Below are positions 14,081-22,637 of a stretch of 30,421 nucleotides of DNA, in pieces. Both the position numbers and the translations under genes were made by a program. The first letter of the stretch is position 1, and each line of letters opens with the position of its first letter. Below the pieces are notes generated by a model. That model searched no databases. It was not told where the DNA came from and saw only the letters and a program-made list of their open reading frames with translations. The stretch is from Anaerolineaceae bacterium UBA4799 (GTDB lineage: Bacteria > Chloroflexota > Anaerolineae > Anaerolineales > Anaerolineaceae): contig DHGL01000020.1 in assembly GCA_002402725.1 (NCBI GenBank), forward strand, positions 1 through 30,421, given 5' to 3'.

Positions 14081-15829
14081 ATGACAATAGCCATGATTGC
14101 AGTGATGATTGGTGTACCCTGGCTCGGTGCTCTCATCGTGTGGCTGGTAGGCGACAGTCGTGAGAAATTACAGCATTGGCTGGCGGTGATTTTTTCAGTG
14201 GTTGCTGGCGCAGCATCCATAGTGTTGATCCCAAGTGCTACCAGCGAGACGGTCGTTAAGATTCCTATGGGTGGGACTTTTGGAGATTTCACCTTTGTGC
14301 CAGACGGCCTGGGTGTATTCCTGAGCGTCATCGCCACGGTAATCGGCTGTCTGGCGGTGATATTCTCGACCAGCTACATGAAAGGTGAAGCCTCGCTCGG
14401 ACGCTATTACGCTTTCGTGCTTTTCTTCATCGGTGCCATGGTGGGGCTGGTACTTACCAGCAACTTACTGCTCATCTTCTTCTTCTGGGAAATCACCGCG
14501 ATTTGTTCTTACGCGCTTATCGCCTTTCACAATGATGACCCGAAGGCGGTTCGTGGCGGCATCAAAGCCCTCATCATCACCTCTGTGGGTGGGGTGGGGC
14601 TGTTGGCTGGCGCGCTGGTGATATTTGCTTATACGGGGAGTTACGACATCAATGCTTTCATCGGAGCGGCTGGCACCATTCCCGCCAATATCCTCTCCTT
14701 GCTGGCGTTTGGCTTTTTGATCGCTGCGGCGGCGAAATCAGCTCAATTTCCCTTTCAAACCTGGCTGCCAGACGCGATGGAAGCGCCTTCTCCTATCAGC
14801 GCGCTTATTCACGCGGCGACGATGGTGAACGCAGGTGTGTACCTGCTGGCGCGCACGTTTCCTGCTTTCCAGAATGTGCCGTACTGGCGAGAAGCCGTGA
14901 TGGTTGTGGGCTCGCTCTCTGCCATTCTGGCAGCGGTGATGGCGCTGACCGCTAATGACCTGAAGCGGGTTTTAGCATACTCAACGGTAAGCCAGTTGGG
15001 GTATATGGTTTACGCTATTGGCGCTGGCAGTGTTTTCGCCAGCCAGTTCCATCTCTTCAGCCATTCCATTTTCAAAGCCCTGCTCTTCCTCGGCGCCGGG
15101 GCGGTCATTCACTCCATTGGCACCCGCGACATGATGGAGATGGGAGGGGTGGGCAAAAAACTACCGCTGGTGAAATGGGTATTCATCATTGGCTCACTGG
15201 CGCTGGCCGGGCTGCCTGTGTTGAACGGTTTCTGGAGCAAGGAATTGATCCTGGAAGCGGGCTTCAAAGGCGGACCCACCTGGTTATATGTATTGATGGT
15301 GATTGTGGCAGGTCTCACTGCTCTCTACACCGCGCGTTGTGTTTGGCTGGTCTTCTTTGGTGAACCGCGTACTGACTATCACGCTCACCCGGTAGGGCTG
15401 AGCATGAAGGTAGCGCTCATCCCGCTGGCGCTTGCGGCGTTGGTAAGCTGGGTCGCGGTGGGTCCTTTCTCCGAATTGCTGGGCTCGCATACGCTGCCCT
15501 ACCACAATATCGAAAGAACATCTCTCGCGGAAATCTTCCACGAAATCCTCACTTTACCCACACTGATCACCCTTATTGTAATTGCACTGGGCATCCTGTT
15601 GTGGTTCATGCGTTCCAGATTGGAAGGATTGATCAATGGTTTACGTAGTATCCGCTGGGCTTCAGAAAAAAGTTTTGGTTTTGAAGCCTTAAACACCGCA
15701 TTTGTCGAGGTGACCGAAAATATCGCTGAAGCGCTGCGCGGCACCCAAACTGGCATTTTGAACTGGAACGTGCTGGCTATCGCCGCTTCTCTAATCGTAC
15801 TGTTCGTGGTTGTCGTGGTGGGAGGCTGA
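14081..15829 (+). CDS. Group 4 hydrogenase antiporter-like subunit, NuoL/MrpA-type
   Basis: 582 residues, about 14-16 membrane helices. Diagnostic segments are the first-helix-bundle glutamate in FFFWEITAICSYALIAF (TM5 Glu), the lysine helix AAKSAQFPFQTWLPDAMEAPSPISAL, the broken helix SALIHAATMVNAGVYLLAR, and LAYSTVSQLGYMVYAIG. The last of these is followed by a His-containing HLFSHSIFKALLFLGAG helix. These are the conserved charged residues of proton or sodium channels in NuoL and MrpA. The C-terminal extension beyond the 14-helix core is shorter than the lateral arm of true NuoL. The gene starts 3 nt after its neighbour. Confidence 0.93.
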   Translation: MTIAMIAVMIGVPWLGALIVWLVGDSREKLQHWLAVIFSVVAGAASIVLIPSATSETVVKIPMGGTFGDFTFVPDGLGVFLSVIATVIGCLAVIFSTSYMKGEASLGRYYAFVLFFIGAMVGLVLTSNLLLIFFFWEITAICSYALIAFHNDDPKAVRGGIKALIITSVGGVGLLAGALVIFAYTGSYDINAFIGAAGTIPANILSLLAFGFLIAAAAKSAQFPFQTWLPDAMEAPSPISALIHAATMVNAGVYLLARTFPAFQNVPYWREAVMVVGSLSAILAAVMALTANDLKRVLAYSTVSQLGYMVYAIGAGSVFASQFHLFSHSIFKALLFLGAGAVIHSIGTRDMMEMGGVGKKLPLVKWVFIIGSLALAGLPVLNGFWSKELILEAGFKGGPTWLYVLMVIVAGLTALYTARCVWLVFFGEPRTDYHAHPVGLSMKVALIPLALAALVSWVAVGPFSELLGSHTLPYHNIERTSLAEIFHEILTLPTLITLIVIALGILLWFMRSRLEGLINGLRSIRWASEKSFGFEALNTAFVEVTENIAEALRGTQTGILNWNVLAIAASLIVLFVVVVVGG

Positions 15830-15830
15830 G

Positions 15831-17342
15831 ATGAATGCTACTTTACTCTTCCAAAGCCTCATTATCCTGCCATTTATGGCCGCCGTCATTATCTACCTGG
15901 TTGGCAGGATTTCGTTGCGCCAGGAGAAGGATTGGGGTTTCAGCGTCGCCAGAGCAATAGCAGTGTTTGCCCTACTGGTTGAGGGTTGCCTGCTGTATTT
16001 CGCGGTTAAAGAGGCGCTCCAGTCCGGAGGGATCTACCTGGAAGTTGGTGAAATCAGCCTGATGCTGGACGGCATCGGCCTTTTATTGATTGCCGTTGTG
16101 CTTTTCCTGGGTTTGATGGTGACACTGTTCTCAGTTGATTATATGGCGGGTGAGAGAGGGGAGGAAAAATTCTATGCTCTTCTCTTATCGACCATCGGTT
16201 CCATCATCGGACTGGGATTGTCCTTCGATTTATTCAATCTATGGATATGGTTTGAAGCCATGGCAGTCAGCACCTTTCTGCTGGTGGCTTTTTACAATGA
16301 CCAACCCCCTTCGCTGGAAGCCGGAATTAAGTACCTGGTGCAATCCGCGGTAGGGTCAGCGCTGGTGTTGTTCGGTATCGCGCTGATTTTCTCGCAAGCC
16401 GGCAGCACAAGTTTCGCTGTCATCTGGCAGGCAGCATCCCTGAATTCTTCGATGATGCTTATCGGCGGTATCTTGTTGATTGTGGGTTTTGGCGTCAAAA
16501 CGGCGCTCGTTCCCCTGCACACCTGGCTGCCAGATGCCCACTCGCAGGCGCCTTCCGGCATCAGCGCCATGCTCTCAGGTGTTGTCATTGAAGCAGGCAT
16601 GATCGCGATGCTGCGTTCGTTGAGTTTTATGGGCAGGGTGCAGTTTAACTGGGGGGCGGTGCTGCTGGCCTTTGGTTGTCTGAACATTCTTGTTGGCAAC
16701 CTGCTGGCGTTGCGTCAAACTGAAGTAAAGCGCCTGTTGGCTTATTCCAGCCTGGCGCATGTGGGTTACATGCTGGTTGGTTTTGGTATTGGTTTCTGGT
16801 ACGGGCAGGCAAATGGCGCCGGGGGTGGGTTTTTCCACCTGATGACCCACTCGCTGATGAAGGGTCTGGCCTTTCTGGCAGCCGGCGCGCTGCTCTATGC
16901 ACTGCACTTAAAGAATGATGAACATGTACCGCTGACCTTATCTGACCTCAATGGGGCTTCCCGCAAATACCCGCTGGTGGCGTTTGCGCTGAGCGTGGCC
17001 TTGCTGGCGTTGGGTGGGCTGCCTCCGCTGGCAGGTTTCATGTCAAAATGGCAAATCCTGCTTGCAGGCGCGTCTGCCAGGAATACGCTGATGATCATTG
17101 TGATCATTTTTGTGGGGCTGAACAGTGTGCTTTCACTGGGGTATTACGCGCCCATTATCAACCGGCTCTACCGCCGTGAAACTTCATCCGCGGTGGAGAA
17201 AGGTAAACCCATCCCGGTAATGATGGTCGTCCCGCTGCTCGTGCTGGTACTCGCCCTGGTTGTGATTGGCTTGTGGCCTGCGAGCATGGAATTCTTCACC
17301 AGCAGGGCTACGGCCAGTCTGTTGTACCCATTCTTTTATTAG
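15831..17342 (+). CDS. Group 4 hydrogenase antiporter-like subunit, NuoN/MrpD-type
   Basis: 503 residues, 14 predicted membrane helices, and a second, distinct ion-pumping subunit. Visible are LFNLWIWFEAMAVSTFLLVAF (TM5 Glu), VKTALVPLHTWLPDAHSQAPSGISAMLSG (Lys and broken helix), RLLAYSSLAHVGYML, and the late helix FHLMTHSLMKGLAFLAAGAL. ATG at 15831 is used because GGAGG (15821-15825) sits in front; an upstream in-frame start at 15810 has none. The gene overlaps nothing and begins 1 nt after the TGA of the NuoL-like gene. Two antiporter-like subunits suggest two ion channels in the complex. Confidence 0.92.
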   Translation: MNATLLFQSLIILPFMAAVIIYLVGRISLRQEKDWGFSVARAIAVFALLVEGCLLYFAVKEALQSGGIYLEVGEISLMLDGIGLLLIAVVLFLGLMVTLFSVDYMAGERGEEKFYALLLSTIGSIIGLGLSFDLFNLWIWFEAMAVSTFLLVAFYNDQPPSLEAGIKYLVQSAVGSALVLFGIALIFSQAGSTSFAVIWQAASLNSSMMLIGGILLIVGFGVKTALVPLHTWLPDAHSQAPSGISAMLSGVVIEAGMIAMLRSLSFMGRVQFNWGAVLLAFGCLNILVGNLLALRQTEVKRLLAYSSLAHVGYMLVGFGIGFWYGQANGAGGGFFHLMTHSLMKGLAFLAAGALLYALHLKNDEHVPLTLSDLNGASRKYPLVAFALSVALLALGGLPPLAGFMSKWQILLAGASARNTLMIIVIIFVGLNSVLSLGYYAPIINRLYRRETSSAVEKGKPIPVMMVVPLLVLVLALVVIGLWPASMEFFTSRATASLLYPFFY

Positions 17343-17356
17343 GAGACCGGATAGAT

Positions 17357-17668
17357 ATGCAAATCCTTACCTCTACTCCCATAGCACTACTCATCTACCT
17401 GGTGCTGGTAACGCTGCTCTTCCTGGCCGGCAAAGGTCTCGCCGGTAAAGAGCATCCGACGCCTGAAAAATCCAGCCTCTACGGTAGCGGTGAAGAGGCT
17501 CCCACATCATTTGCTTCCCCTGGTTATCGTCCGTTCTTCCTCGTCGCTTTTTTCTTTGCGATGCTGCACCTGGGCGTGCTGGTAATCGGCAGCGGGGGTT
17601 TTTCACCCAAACTCATCCCGTTCATCCTCGGGTTGATCCTCGCCCTCGTGGCGTTGATCCTGGGTTGA
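17357..17668 (+). CDS. NuoA-like membrane subunit of the hydrogenase
   Basis: 103 residues and three membrane helices, the length of NuoA/NdhC. After helix 1 comes KSSLYGSGEEAP, at the place of the complex I PYECG loop, then YRPFFLVAFFFAMLHLGVLVI, at the place of NuoA helix 2. The Cys of PYECG and the acidic residue in the middle of helix 2 (usually D/E in a FDLE-type motif) are replaced (Gly-Ser-Gly; LHLG). That suggests loss of the quinone-site and proton-path roles. Its position before the NuoB-like gene is exactly as in nuo operons. NuoA homologues are unusual in group 4 hydrogenases. The assignment rests on topology, length, position and partial motif. Confidence 0.7.
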   Translation: MQILTSTPIALLIYLVLVTLLFLAGKGLAGKEHPTPEKSSLYGSGEEAPTSFASPGYRPFFLVAFFFAMLHLGVLVIGSGGFSPKLIPFILGLILALVALILG

Positions 17669-17690
17669 GGGGACATTACTGGAGAACAAC

Positions 17691-18137
17691 ATGGAAAATC
17701 CGATCCAGAACGTGATGGAAAAAGTAAGGACCTGGGCACGTGTGAACTCCCCCTGGGCAATCCATTTTAACAGTGGTTCCTGCAACGGGTGCGATATTGA
17801 AATCCTTGCCACGCTGACGCCGCGTTTTGATGTTGAACGCTTCGGTATCAAGCTGCAGGGAAGCCCGCGTCACGCGGATGTGCTCATCTGCACCGGCCCG
17901 GTGACATTGCAGGCGCGCGACCGCCTGGTGCGCGTTTATGAACAGATGCCGGAGCCAAAATTCGTGGTAGCCGTTGGTTCCTGTGGCATCTCCGGCGGTG
18001 TATTTGACGGTTGTTACAACGTTGTCGGCGATATCAGTGAGGTCATCCCGGTCAATGTATACGTGCCCGGCTGCCCACCGCGTCCTGAAGCCATTATTCA
18101 CGGTATTGTGCAGTTGCTCAAGAGCTTGCAGCCGTAA
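17691..18137 (+). CDS. Group 4 [NiFe]-hydrogenase small subunit (NuoB-like)
   Basis: 148 residues. The proximal [4Fe-4S] ligands are C31 and C34 in CNGCDIE, C98 in GSCGISGG, and C128 in PGCPPRPE. The CxxC spacing of the first pair is that of hydrogenases, whereas complex I NuoB has two adjacent cysteines. The protein carries electrons between the NuoI-like iron-sulfur subunit and the Ni-Fe site on the large subunit, on the cytoplasmic side of the membrane arm. GGAG precedes the ATG. It lies 22 nt after the NuoA-like gene and 13 nt before the NuoC-like gene. Confidence 0.95.
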   Translation: MENPIQNVMEKVRTWARVNSPWAIHFNSGSCNGCDIEILATLTPRFDVERFGIKLQGSPRHADVLICTGPVTLQARDRLVRVYEQMPEPKFVVAVGSCGISGGVFDGCYNVVGDISEVIPVNVYVPGCPPRPEAIIHGIVQLLKSLQP

Positions 18138-18150
18138 AGTGGAGGAAAAC

Positions 18151-18660
18151 TTGAACACTCAAGAAGTATTGGAAAAGGCAGAAGCGATCCTGAAGGATCT
18201 GGCGGTATCGTTTTCACATCCGGAGGAGAACAGACTGGATGCGGTCATCAAACCCGCGGACCTCAAAAAAGCCGTGAAAACGCTGCTGTTGGATAACCGC
18301 TGGGGGTACCTTTCGGCGATTAGCGGGCTGGATAACCCAGATTATGATGTTGACGAAGTCACCAGGGAGAAGATCGCGGTTGAGGGTAAGGGCTCACTTG
18401 AAGTGTTATATCATTTTGCCGCTGGAGCTGCCATCACCACGCTGAGAGCGGCACTGCCTTATGATCATCCTGAAGTCGACACTATCTGTGACCTGGTCCC
18501 CGCAGCGACACTGTACGAACGGGAAGCCATGGAATTGTTCGGCATCAATTTTAAGGATACCCCAAGCACTGAACATCTGGTCCTGCCGGACAGCTGGCCG
18601 GAAGGCGTATTTCCACTACGCAAGACTTTTAAAGGTTTTCAGGAAAAATCTCAGGGATAA
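18151..18660 (+). CDS. Group 4 hydrogenase subunit, NuoC-like (30-kDa type)
   Basis: 169 residues. The signature region LEVLYHFAAGAAITTLRAALP, then VDTICDLVPAATLYEREAMELFGINFKDTP and the C-terminal LPDSWPEGVFPLRKTF, is the NuoC/EchD pattern (compare W.E.E.ydmfGi.f.ghp of NuoC). The start is taken as TTG at 18151, with GGAGG (18141-18145) 5 nt upstream; translation from an earlier start at 17974 would run through the NuoB-like gene in another frame. NuoC-like subunits clamp the large subunit to the rest of the complex. It is separate from NuoD here, unlike the fused HycE/HyfG. Confidence 0.92.
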   Translation: MNTQEVLEKAEAILKDLAVSFSHPEENRLDAVIKPADLKKAVKTLLLDNRWGYLSAISGLDNPDYDVDEVTREKIAVEGKGSLEVLYHFAAGAAITTLRAALPYDHPEVDTICDLVPAATLYEREAMELFGINFKDTPSTEHLVLPDSWPEGVFPLRKTFKGFQEKSQG

Positions 18661-18672
18661 GGAGGAACCACG

Positions 18673-19851
18673 ATGGAAAGGCAAAAAAGTGAGAAATTTA
18701 TCGTCCCCATAGGTCCGCAGCATCCGGCTTTAAAGGAACCCGGTCATTTCGAATTTACCGTGGACGGCGAGGTCGTCACCAACGCTACTGCCAGGCTGGG
18801 TTTTGTTCACCGCGGTATGGAAAAAGGCGCGGAAAGTAGAACCTGGACGCAGGACCTGTACTTGATGGAAAGGGTTTGCGGCATCTGTTCTCATGTGCAT
18901 GCCATGGCATTTGTGCTGGGAGTGGAAAAACTGGCCCATGTACAGGCTCCTCCGCGCGCGCAGGCGATCAGAGAACTGGTTGCCGAGCTGGAACGCATTC
19001 ACAGCCACCTGCTCTGGCTGGGAGTGGCGGCCCATGAAGGCGGTTTTGACACGCTCTTCATGTTCTCCTGGCGCGACCGTGAAACGGTGATGGACCTGCT
19101 TGAAACCATCAGCGGGAACCGGGTGAATTATTCAGCCAATGTACTGGGCGGAGTAAAAATAGACATCAATGACCGCCAAAAAGATGAACTGTTGCGCGGA
19201 ATGGACTTTCTTGAAGAACGCACGCAGCACTACCTGAAAGTTGTGACAGAGGATGATACCTTCCTGGGACGCACGCGCAATATAGGCGTGATGACCCACG
19301 AAGAAGCAATCCGCTTGGGCGCCATCGGACCCACCGCCAGGGCTTCGGGGCTGTTCCGCGATGTGCGCGTGGATTCTCCCTACGCCGGTTACCCGGATTT
19401 CCCGGTCAGAATTGTCACAGCCGAAGCCGGAGACCTCGAAGCGCGCTTCGAAGTACGCATCAAGGAATTGTTCGAGAGTTACCACCTGGTACGCGAGATC
19501 GTGGAAAAAATCCCCCCCGGCGACCTGACGACCAAGATTCCACGACGCATCCCCGAAGGGGAAACCGTGAGCCGGGTTGAAGCGCCGCGTGGAGAACTTT
19601 TCTACTATATCAAGAGTAATGGCACCGATAAGCCTGAGCGTGTGAAAGTGCGCACCCCAAGCCTGTGCAACTGGGCGAGTGTCTTGACCACAGCCATTGG
19701 GCATAAACTCGCAGATATGCCGATGATCCTGGCGGGTATCGACCCCTGCTTTTCGTGCAATGACCGCATGGTCGTGTTGAATGAACCTGACGGTCAATCG
19801 GTTTGGGATTGGGAAAAACTACGCCAATACGGAATCGAGTACTATAAATGA
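18673..19851 (+). CDS. Group 4 [NiFe]-hydrogenase large (catalytic) subunit
   Basis: 392 residues. The N-terminal Ni ligands are C69 and C72 in ERVCGICSHVH, and the C-terminal ligands are C359 and C362 in DPCFSCNDR. All four are present, so H2 catalysis is expected; complex I NuoD lacks them. GPQHPAL near the N-terminus and IERxxSHLLWLG-type helices match the NuoD/EchE/HycE family. After R365 there is a 27-residue tail, the usual processing site for a hydrogenase endopeptidase after cofactor insertion. A strong AAGGAGG precedes ATG. The stop overlaps the start of the NuoH-like gene (ATGA). It probably couples H2/H+ conversion to ferredoxin and ion pumping. Confidence 0.95.
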   Translation: MERQKSEKFIVPIGPQHPALKEPGHFEFTVDGEVVTNATARLGFVHRGMEKGAESRTWTQDLYLMERVCGICSHVHAMAFVLGVEKLAHVQAPPRAQAIRELVAELERIHSHLLWLGVAAHEGGFDTLFMFSWRDRETVMDLLETISGNRVNYSANVLGGVKIDINDRQKDELLRGMDFLEERTQHYLKVVTEDDTFLGRTRNIGVMTHEEAIRLGAIGPTARASGLFRDVRVDSPYAGYPDFPVRIVTAEAGDLEARFEVRIKELFESYHLVREIVEKIPPGDLTTKIPRRIPEGETVSRVEAPRGELFYYIKSNGTDKPERVKVRTPSLCNWASVLTTAIGHKLADMPMILAGIDPCFSCNDRMVVLNEPDGQSVWDWEKLRQYGIEYYK

Positions 19852-20801
19852 ATGTGACCTTTTCACCTTTAATCGCGTTGTTACTTTTCCCCGGCGGGAT
19901 ATTCCTGCTCTCGAGCGGTCTGGTCTTTGAGTATATCGACCGCAAGTTAATCGCGCGCTACCAGAACCGAATTGGTCCGCGTTGGTTCCAGCCGCTCGCC
20001 GATCTGGTAAAACTGCTGGCGAAAGAGGAAGTGATCCCAGCGGGTACCGTCAAGGCGTTGTTCATCGCGCTGCCAATCGTAGCCCTGGCGGCGGCTTTGA
20101 CAGCCGGGTTGAGCGTTCCACTCTTCGGCTTCAAACCGGTGTTCAGCTACCCCGGTGACCTGATTGTCACCCTTTATTTATTGAGCCTGATGACCCTATG
20201 CATCGGGCTGGCAGGCGCCAATACCGAAGACCGTTTTTCCATTGTTGGCGCTACCCGCGCCTTGACCCAGTTGTTCTCCTACGAAGCGCCTTTTCTGCTA
20301 GCGCTGCTCGGACCGGCCATCGCCCTGGAAACCTGGAAAATCGGCGAGATCAACCAGGCTGCCGCGCAGAACCTGTGGTTCATCCTATCGCAACCCATTG
20401 GCTTTTTGGCCGCGCTGATCGGTTTGATGGGTAAACTAGAACTGCCACCTTTTGATGCCCCTGAGGCGGAGACGGAAATTGTGGCCGGCGCGCTGACGGA
20501 GTACTCAGGCTGTGGCTTTGCGCTCTTCAAGATTGGCCGCGATGTGGAACTGGTCATCGGGTTGACTCTGATCGCGTCCTTTTACCTGGGCGGGTTCAGC
20601 TCCCCGCTGGATTTTTTATGGAAGACCTTGGTACTGTTGCTCATCACCGCTGCGCTGCAATCCCTTTTTGCCCGCTTGCGCATTGATCAAACGGTGGGCT
20701 TATGGTGGCGCATCGGCGCCATCCTGGTGCTGGTGCAGATGCTAATGATCATTGTGGGTTCCAGCCTCGCGCCTTTCGTTGCCCGGCTGTTTGGAGGTTA
20801 G
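19848..20801 (+). CDS. Group 4 hydrogenase membrane subunit, NuoH-like
   Basis: 317 residues, about eight membrane helices. Conserved segments are FEYIDRKLIARYQNRIGPRWFQPLADLVKLLAKEE (first cytoplasmic loop, with the ERK-type motif as DRK), FSYEAPFLLALLGPAI (Glu of the central helix), and ELPPFDAPEAETEIVAGALTEYSG, the family signature. This subunit anchors the hydrophilic hydrogenase module to the membrane arm and holds part of the ion path. The ATG lies within the stop codon of the catalytic subunit gene, so translation is coupled. Confidence 0.94.
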   Translation: MNVTFSPLIALLLFPGGIFLLSSGLVFEYIDRKLIARYQNRIGPRWFQPLADLVKLLAKEEVIPAGTVKALFIALPIVALAAALTAGLSVPLFGFKPVFSYPGDLIVTLYLLSLMTLCIGLAGANTEDRFSIVGATRALTQLFSYEAPFLLALLGPAIALETWKIGEINQAAAQNLWFILSQPIGFLAALIGLMGKLELPPFDAPEAETEIVAGALTEYSGCGFALFKIGRDVELVIGLTLIASFYLGGFSSPLDFLWKTLVLLLITAALQSLFARLRIDQTVGLWWRIGAILVLVQMLMIIVGSSLAPFVARLFGG

Positions 20802-20802
20802 T

Positions 20803-21231
20803 ATGCCGATAGGATCAATGTTAGGAGACATTGTTAAATCTTTTTTCAAAAAACCGGTTACTGAGAAGTACCCATTCGTTAAGACCGCGGCGCCAGAGAA
20901 CTTGCGCGGAAAACTGGTTTGGAAACCTGAAAACTGTTCAGGGTGCCAGTTATGCATCAAGGATTGTCCTTCGAATGCCATCGAGCTGCTAGTCATCGAC
21001 AAGGTCAACAAACGCTTTGTGATGCGCTACAACCTGGATAAATGCACTTACTGCGCCCAGTGTGTGGCGAGTTGCCGCTTTAACTGCCTGGAAATGTCTG
21101 ATGACCAATGGGAACTGGCTTCAACCGGAAAGGAACCGTTCGAGGTCTTTTATGGCAGAGAAGAGGATATCCAATTCCTCATGGAAAAGGCGGCTCTCGG
21201 AGAGACTGCAGCGCCTTGTCCTGAAGCGTGA
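20803..21231 (+). CDS. Group 4 hydrogenase ferredoxin-like subunit, NuoI-like
   Basis: 142 residues. Two [4Fe-4S] motifs are C45-C48-C51-C55 (CSGCQLCIKDCP) and C81-C84-C87-C91 (CTYCAQCVASCR); in the second, the usual Pro after the last Cys is replaced by Arg. An extra Cys follows at 95. The subunit passes electrons from ferredoxin or a soluble partner to the small subunit. ATG at 20803 is preferred over an earlier in-frame start, because GGAGG (20793-20797) is 5 nt upstream. The 3' end overlaps the endopeptidase gene by 80 nt. Confidence 0.93.
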   Translation: MPIGSMLGDIVKSFFKKPVTEKYPFVKTAAPENLRGKLVWKPENCSGCQLCIKDCPSNAIELLVIDKVNKRFVMRYNLDKCTYCAQCVASCRFNCLEMSDDQWELASTGKEPFEVFYGREEDIQFLMEKAALGETAAPCPEA

Positions 21232-21694
21232 TGCCAGGGTCGCTATTGTCGGGGTAGGCGCAGACTTGAACGGTGATGATGCCGTGGGTCTGTTGACCGC
21301 AAGGCAATTGCTGCGCCGCGTGGGGCAGCGGGAAGGTCTTCTGGTGCTGGAAGGCGGCGCGCTGCCTGAAAGCGTTTCCGGAGCGCTGCGGGGTTATCAC
21401 CCTGACCTGGTAATTTTCATCGACGCTGCTGACCTGGACAAAGCGGCCGGCTCGATCGAAGTGCTGGAAGCAGAGTGTATTGGAGGCGCTTCTTTTTCTA
21501 CCCACGGTATGCCTTTAATTATGATGATGAATTACCTTCGCGCAGAACTGGGCTGTGAGACGATGCTGATAGGCGTGCAGCCAGAGGGAGTGGATTTTGG
21601 TACGCCCCCTTCGCAATATGCCAGGAAAGCCGCCACCCGCCTGTCGGCCGCGCTTTCGCGCGCGCTCGCCATACTAGTAAGAGATTCGGGATAA
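21152..21694 (+). CDS. Hydrogenase maturation endopeptidase (HycI/HyaD family)
   Basis: 180 residues by the chosen start. VAIVGVGADLNGDDAVGLL is the nucleotide-like first strand and metal loop of the family (normally GxGNxLxxDDGxG). FIDAADL supplies the second acidic ligand and STHGMPL the histidine ligand. It cleaves the C-terminal tail of the large subunit once nickel is in place, and the catalytic subunit in this cluster has such a tail. The start at 21152 (GAGG at 21143-21146) lies inside the NuoI-like gene, an 80-nt overlap in another frame. The conserved domain begins at about residue 25, so the first 24 residues are uncertain and a later non-ATG start is possible. Confidence 0.88.
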   Translation: MAEKRISNSSWKRRLSERLQRLVLKRDARVAIVGVGADLNGDDAVGLLTARQLLRRVGQREGLLVLEGGALPESVSGALRGYHPDLVIFIDAADLDKAAGSIEVLEAECIGGASFSTHGMPLIMMMNYLRAELGCETMLIGVQPEGVDFGTPPSQYARKAATRLSAALSRALAILVRDSG

Positions 21695-21710
21695 CCAGGA
21701 ACAGGGTTGT

Positions 21711-22418
21711 ATGTTTAAAGAGCAGCAACGGCAAACCAATCCCAAATCCATCCTCGCCGTGATACCGGCTTACAATGAAGCCGAGAGGATCACCGGGGTC
21801 ATTACGCGCACACAAGCCCACCTGCCTGTGTTGGTGGTCGATGACGGTTCTACGGACGCCACCGCTGAAATCGCGTCCGCGTTGGGGGTAGAGTTATTGC
21901 GCCAGGTTCCCAACCGGGGCAAGGGTGCCGCGCTGCAGGCGGGGTTCCGTTATGCCCTCGCGTGTGGTTACCAGGCTGTGGTCACGTTGGACGCGGACGG
22001 GCAGCATGACCCGGAGGAGATACCGCTTTTCATCCGCGCGTATGAGAGTGGCGCGGACCTGGTGATTGGCAAACGGGAATTCAGCAAGATGCCCTTCCCG
22101 CGCAACATTTCCAACAACATCGGCACCTGGCTGTTCTCATGGGCGTTGGGGCAGTACTGCCCAGATAATCAATCTGGTTACCGGCTGCATTCGCGGCGCA
22201 TGATCGAGGCGTCTTTAGAAAGTGAGGAGACGAACTTTGAATTCGAGGTCGAGATCATCACGCGCTGCATGGAACAAGGTTACCTGCTCTGCTGGGTGCC
22301 GATTAAGACGATATACGCCGGTGAGAAAAGCCACATTAAACCGCTACGCCACATTCGCCACTTTTTCCGTCTGGTGAGCAACACGCGCCGGCGCATGCGG
22401 CAAAAAGGACTACCATAA
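21711..22418 (+). CDS. Family 2 glycosyltransferase
   Basis: 235 residues, GT-A fold. VIPAYNEAERI starts the domain, VVDDGSTDAT holds the UDP/GDP-sugar-binding Asp pair, TLDADGQHDP is the metal-binding DxD-type motif, and DNQSGYRLHSRRMIE is the acceptor-region signature of dolichyl/polyprenyl-phosphate mannosyltransferase-like enzymes. There is no obvious membrane segment. It probably moves a sugar from a nucleotide-sugar to a polyprenyl phosphate or surface glycan. It starts 16 nt after the endopeptidase stop, so read-through from the hydrogenase operon is possible although the functions do not match. No terminator hairpin is visible after it. Confidence 0.88.
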   Translation: MFKEQQRQTNPKSILAVIPAYNEAERITGVITRTQAHLPVLVVDDGSTDATAEIASALGVELLRQVPNRGKGAALQAGFRYALACGYQAVVTLDADGQHDPEEIPLFIRAYESGADLVIGKREFSKMPFPRNISNNIGTWLFSWALGQYCPDNQSGYRLHSRRMIEASLESEETNFEFEVEIITRCMEQGYLLCWVPIKTIYAGEKSHIKPLRHIRHFFRLVSNTRRRMRQKGLP

Positions 22419-22637
22419 TAGTTCTTCTCCTGGTTTTATGTATTGTAAACTCCAGTATTCCCCTTAGCATGGTACATTACTCTCCTGGTTCCTGGCAATA
22501 CGTGCTTTTTACAGATGCGTTCGGCTCGCAGGTATCAGAAGTACCCCGTGCACAACTGACGCAATCATTCGGAAGTTTTCCATTTTTTTGTGCTCTCTAA
22601 GACACACTTGTATCTAGTGACGAAGGAACGCCTGCAA

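Noticed and set aside
13278..21231. Calling the cluster respiratory complex I (NADH dehydrogenase)
   Set aside because: All four nickel-ligand cysteines, the hydrogenase-type CxxC small subunit, a cleavable C-terminal tail and an adjacent endopeptidase are present, and NuoE/F/G are absent.
22469..22600. 43-residue ORF between the glycosyltransferase and the pseudogene
   Set aside because: No ribosome site, no similarity recognised, and chance length.
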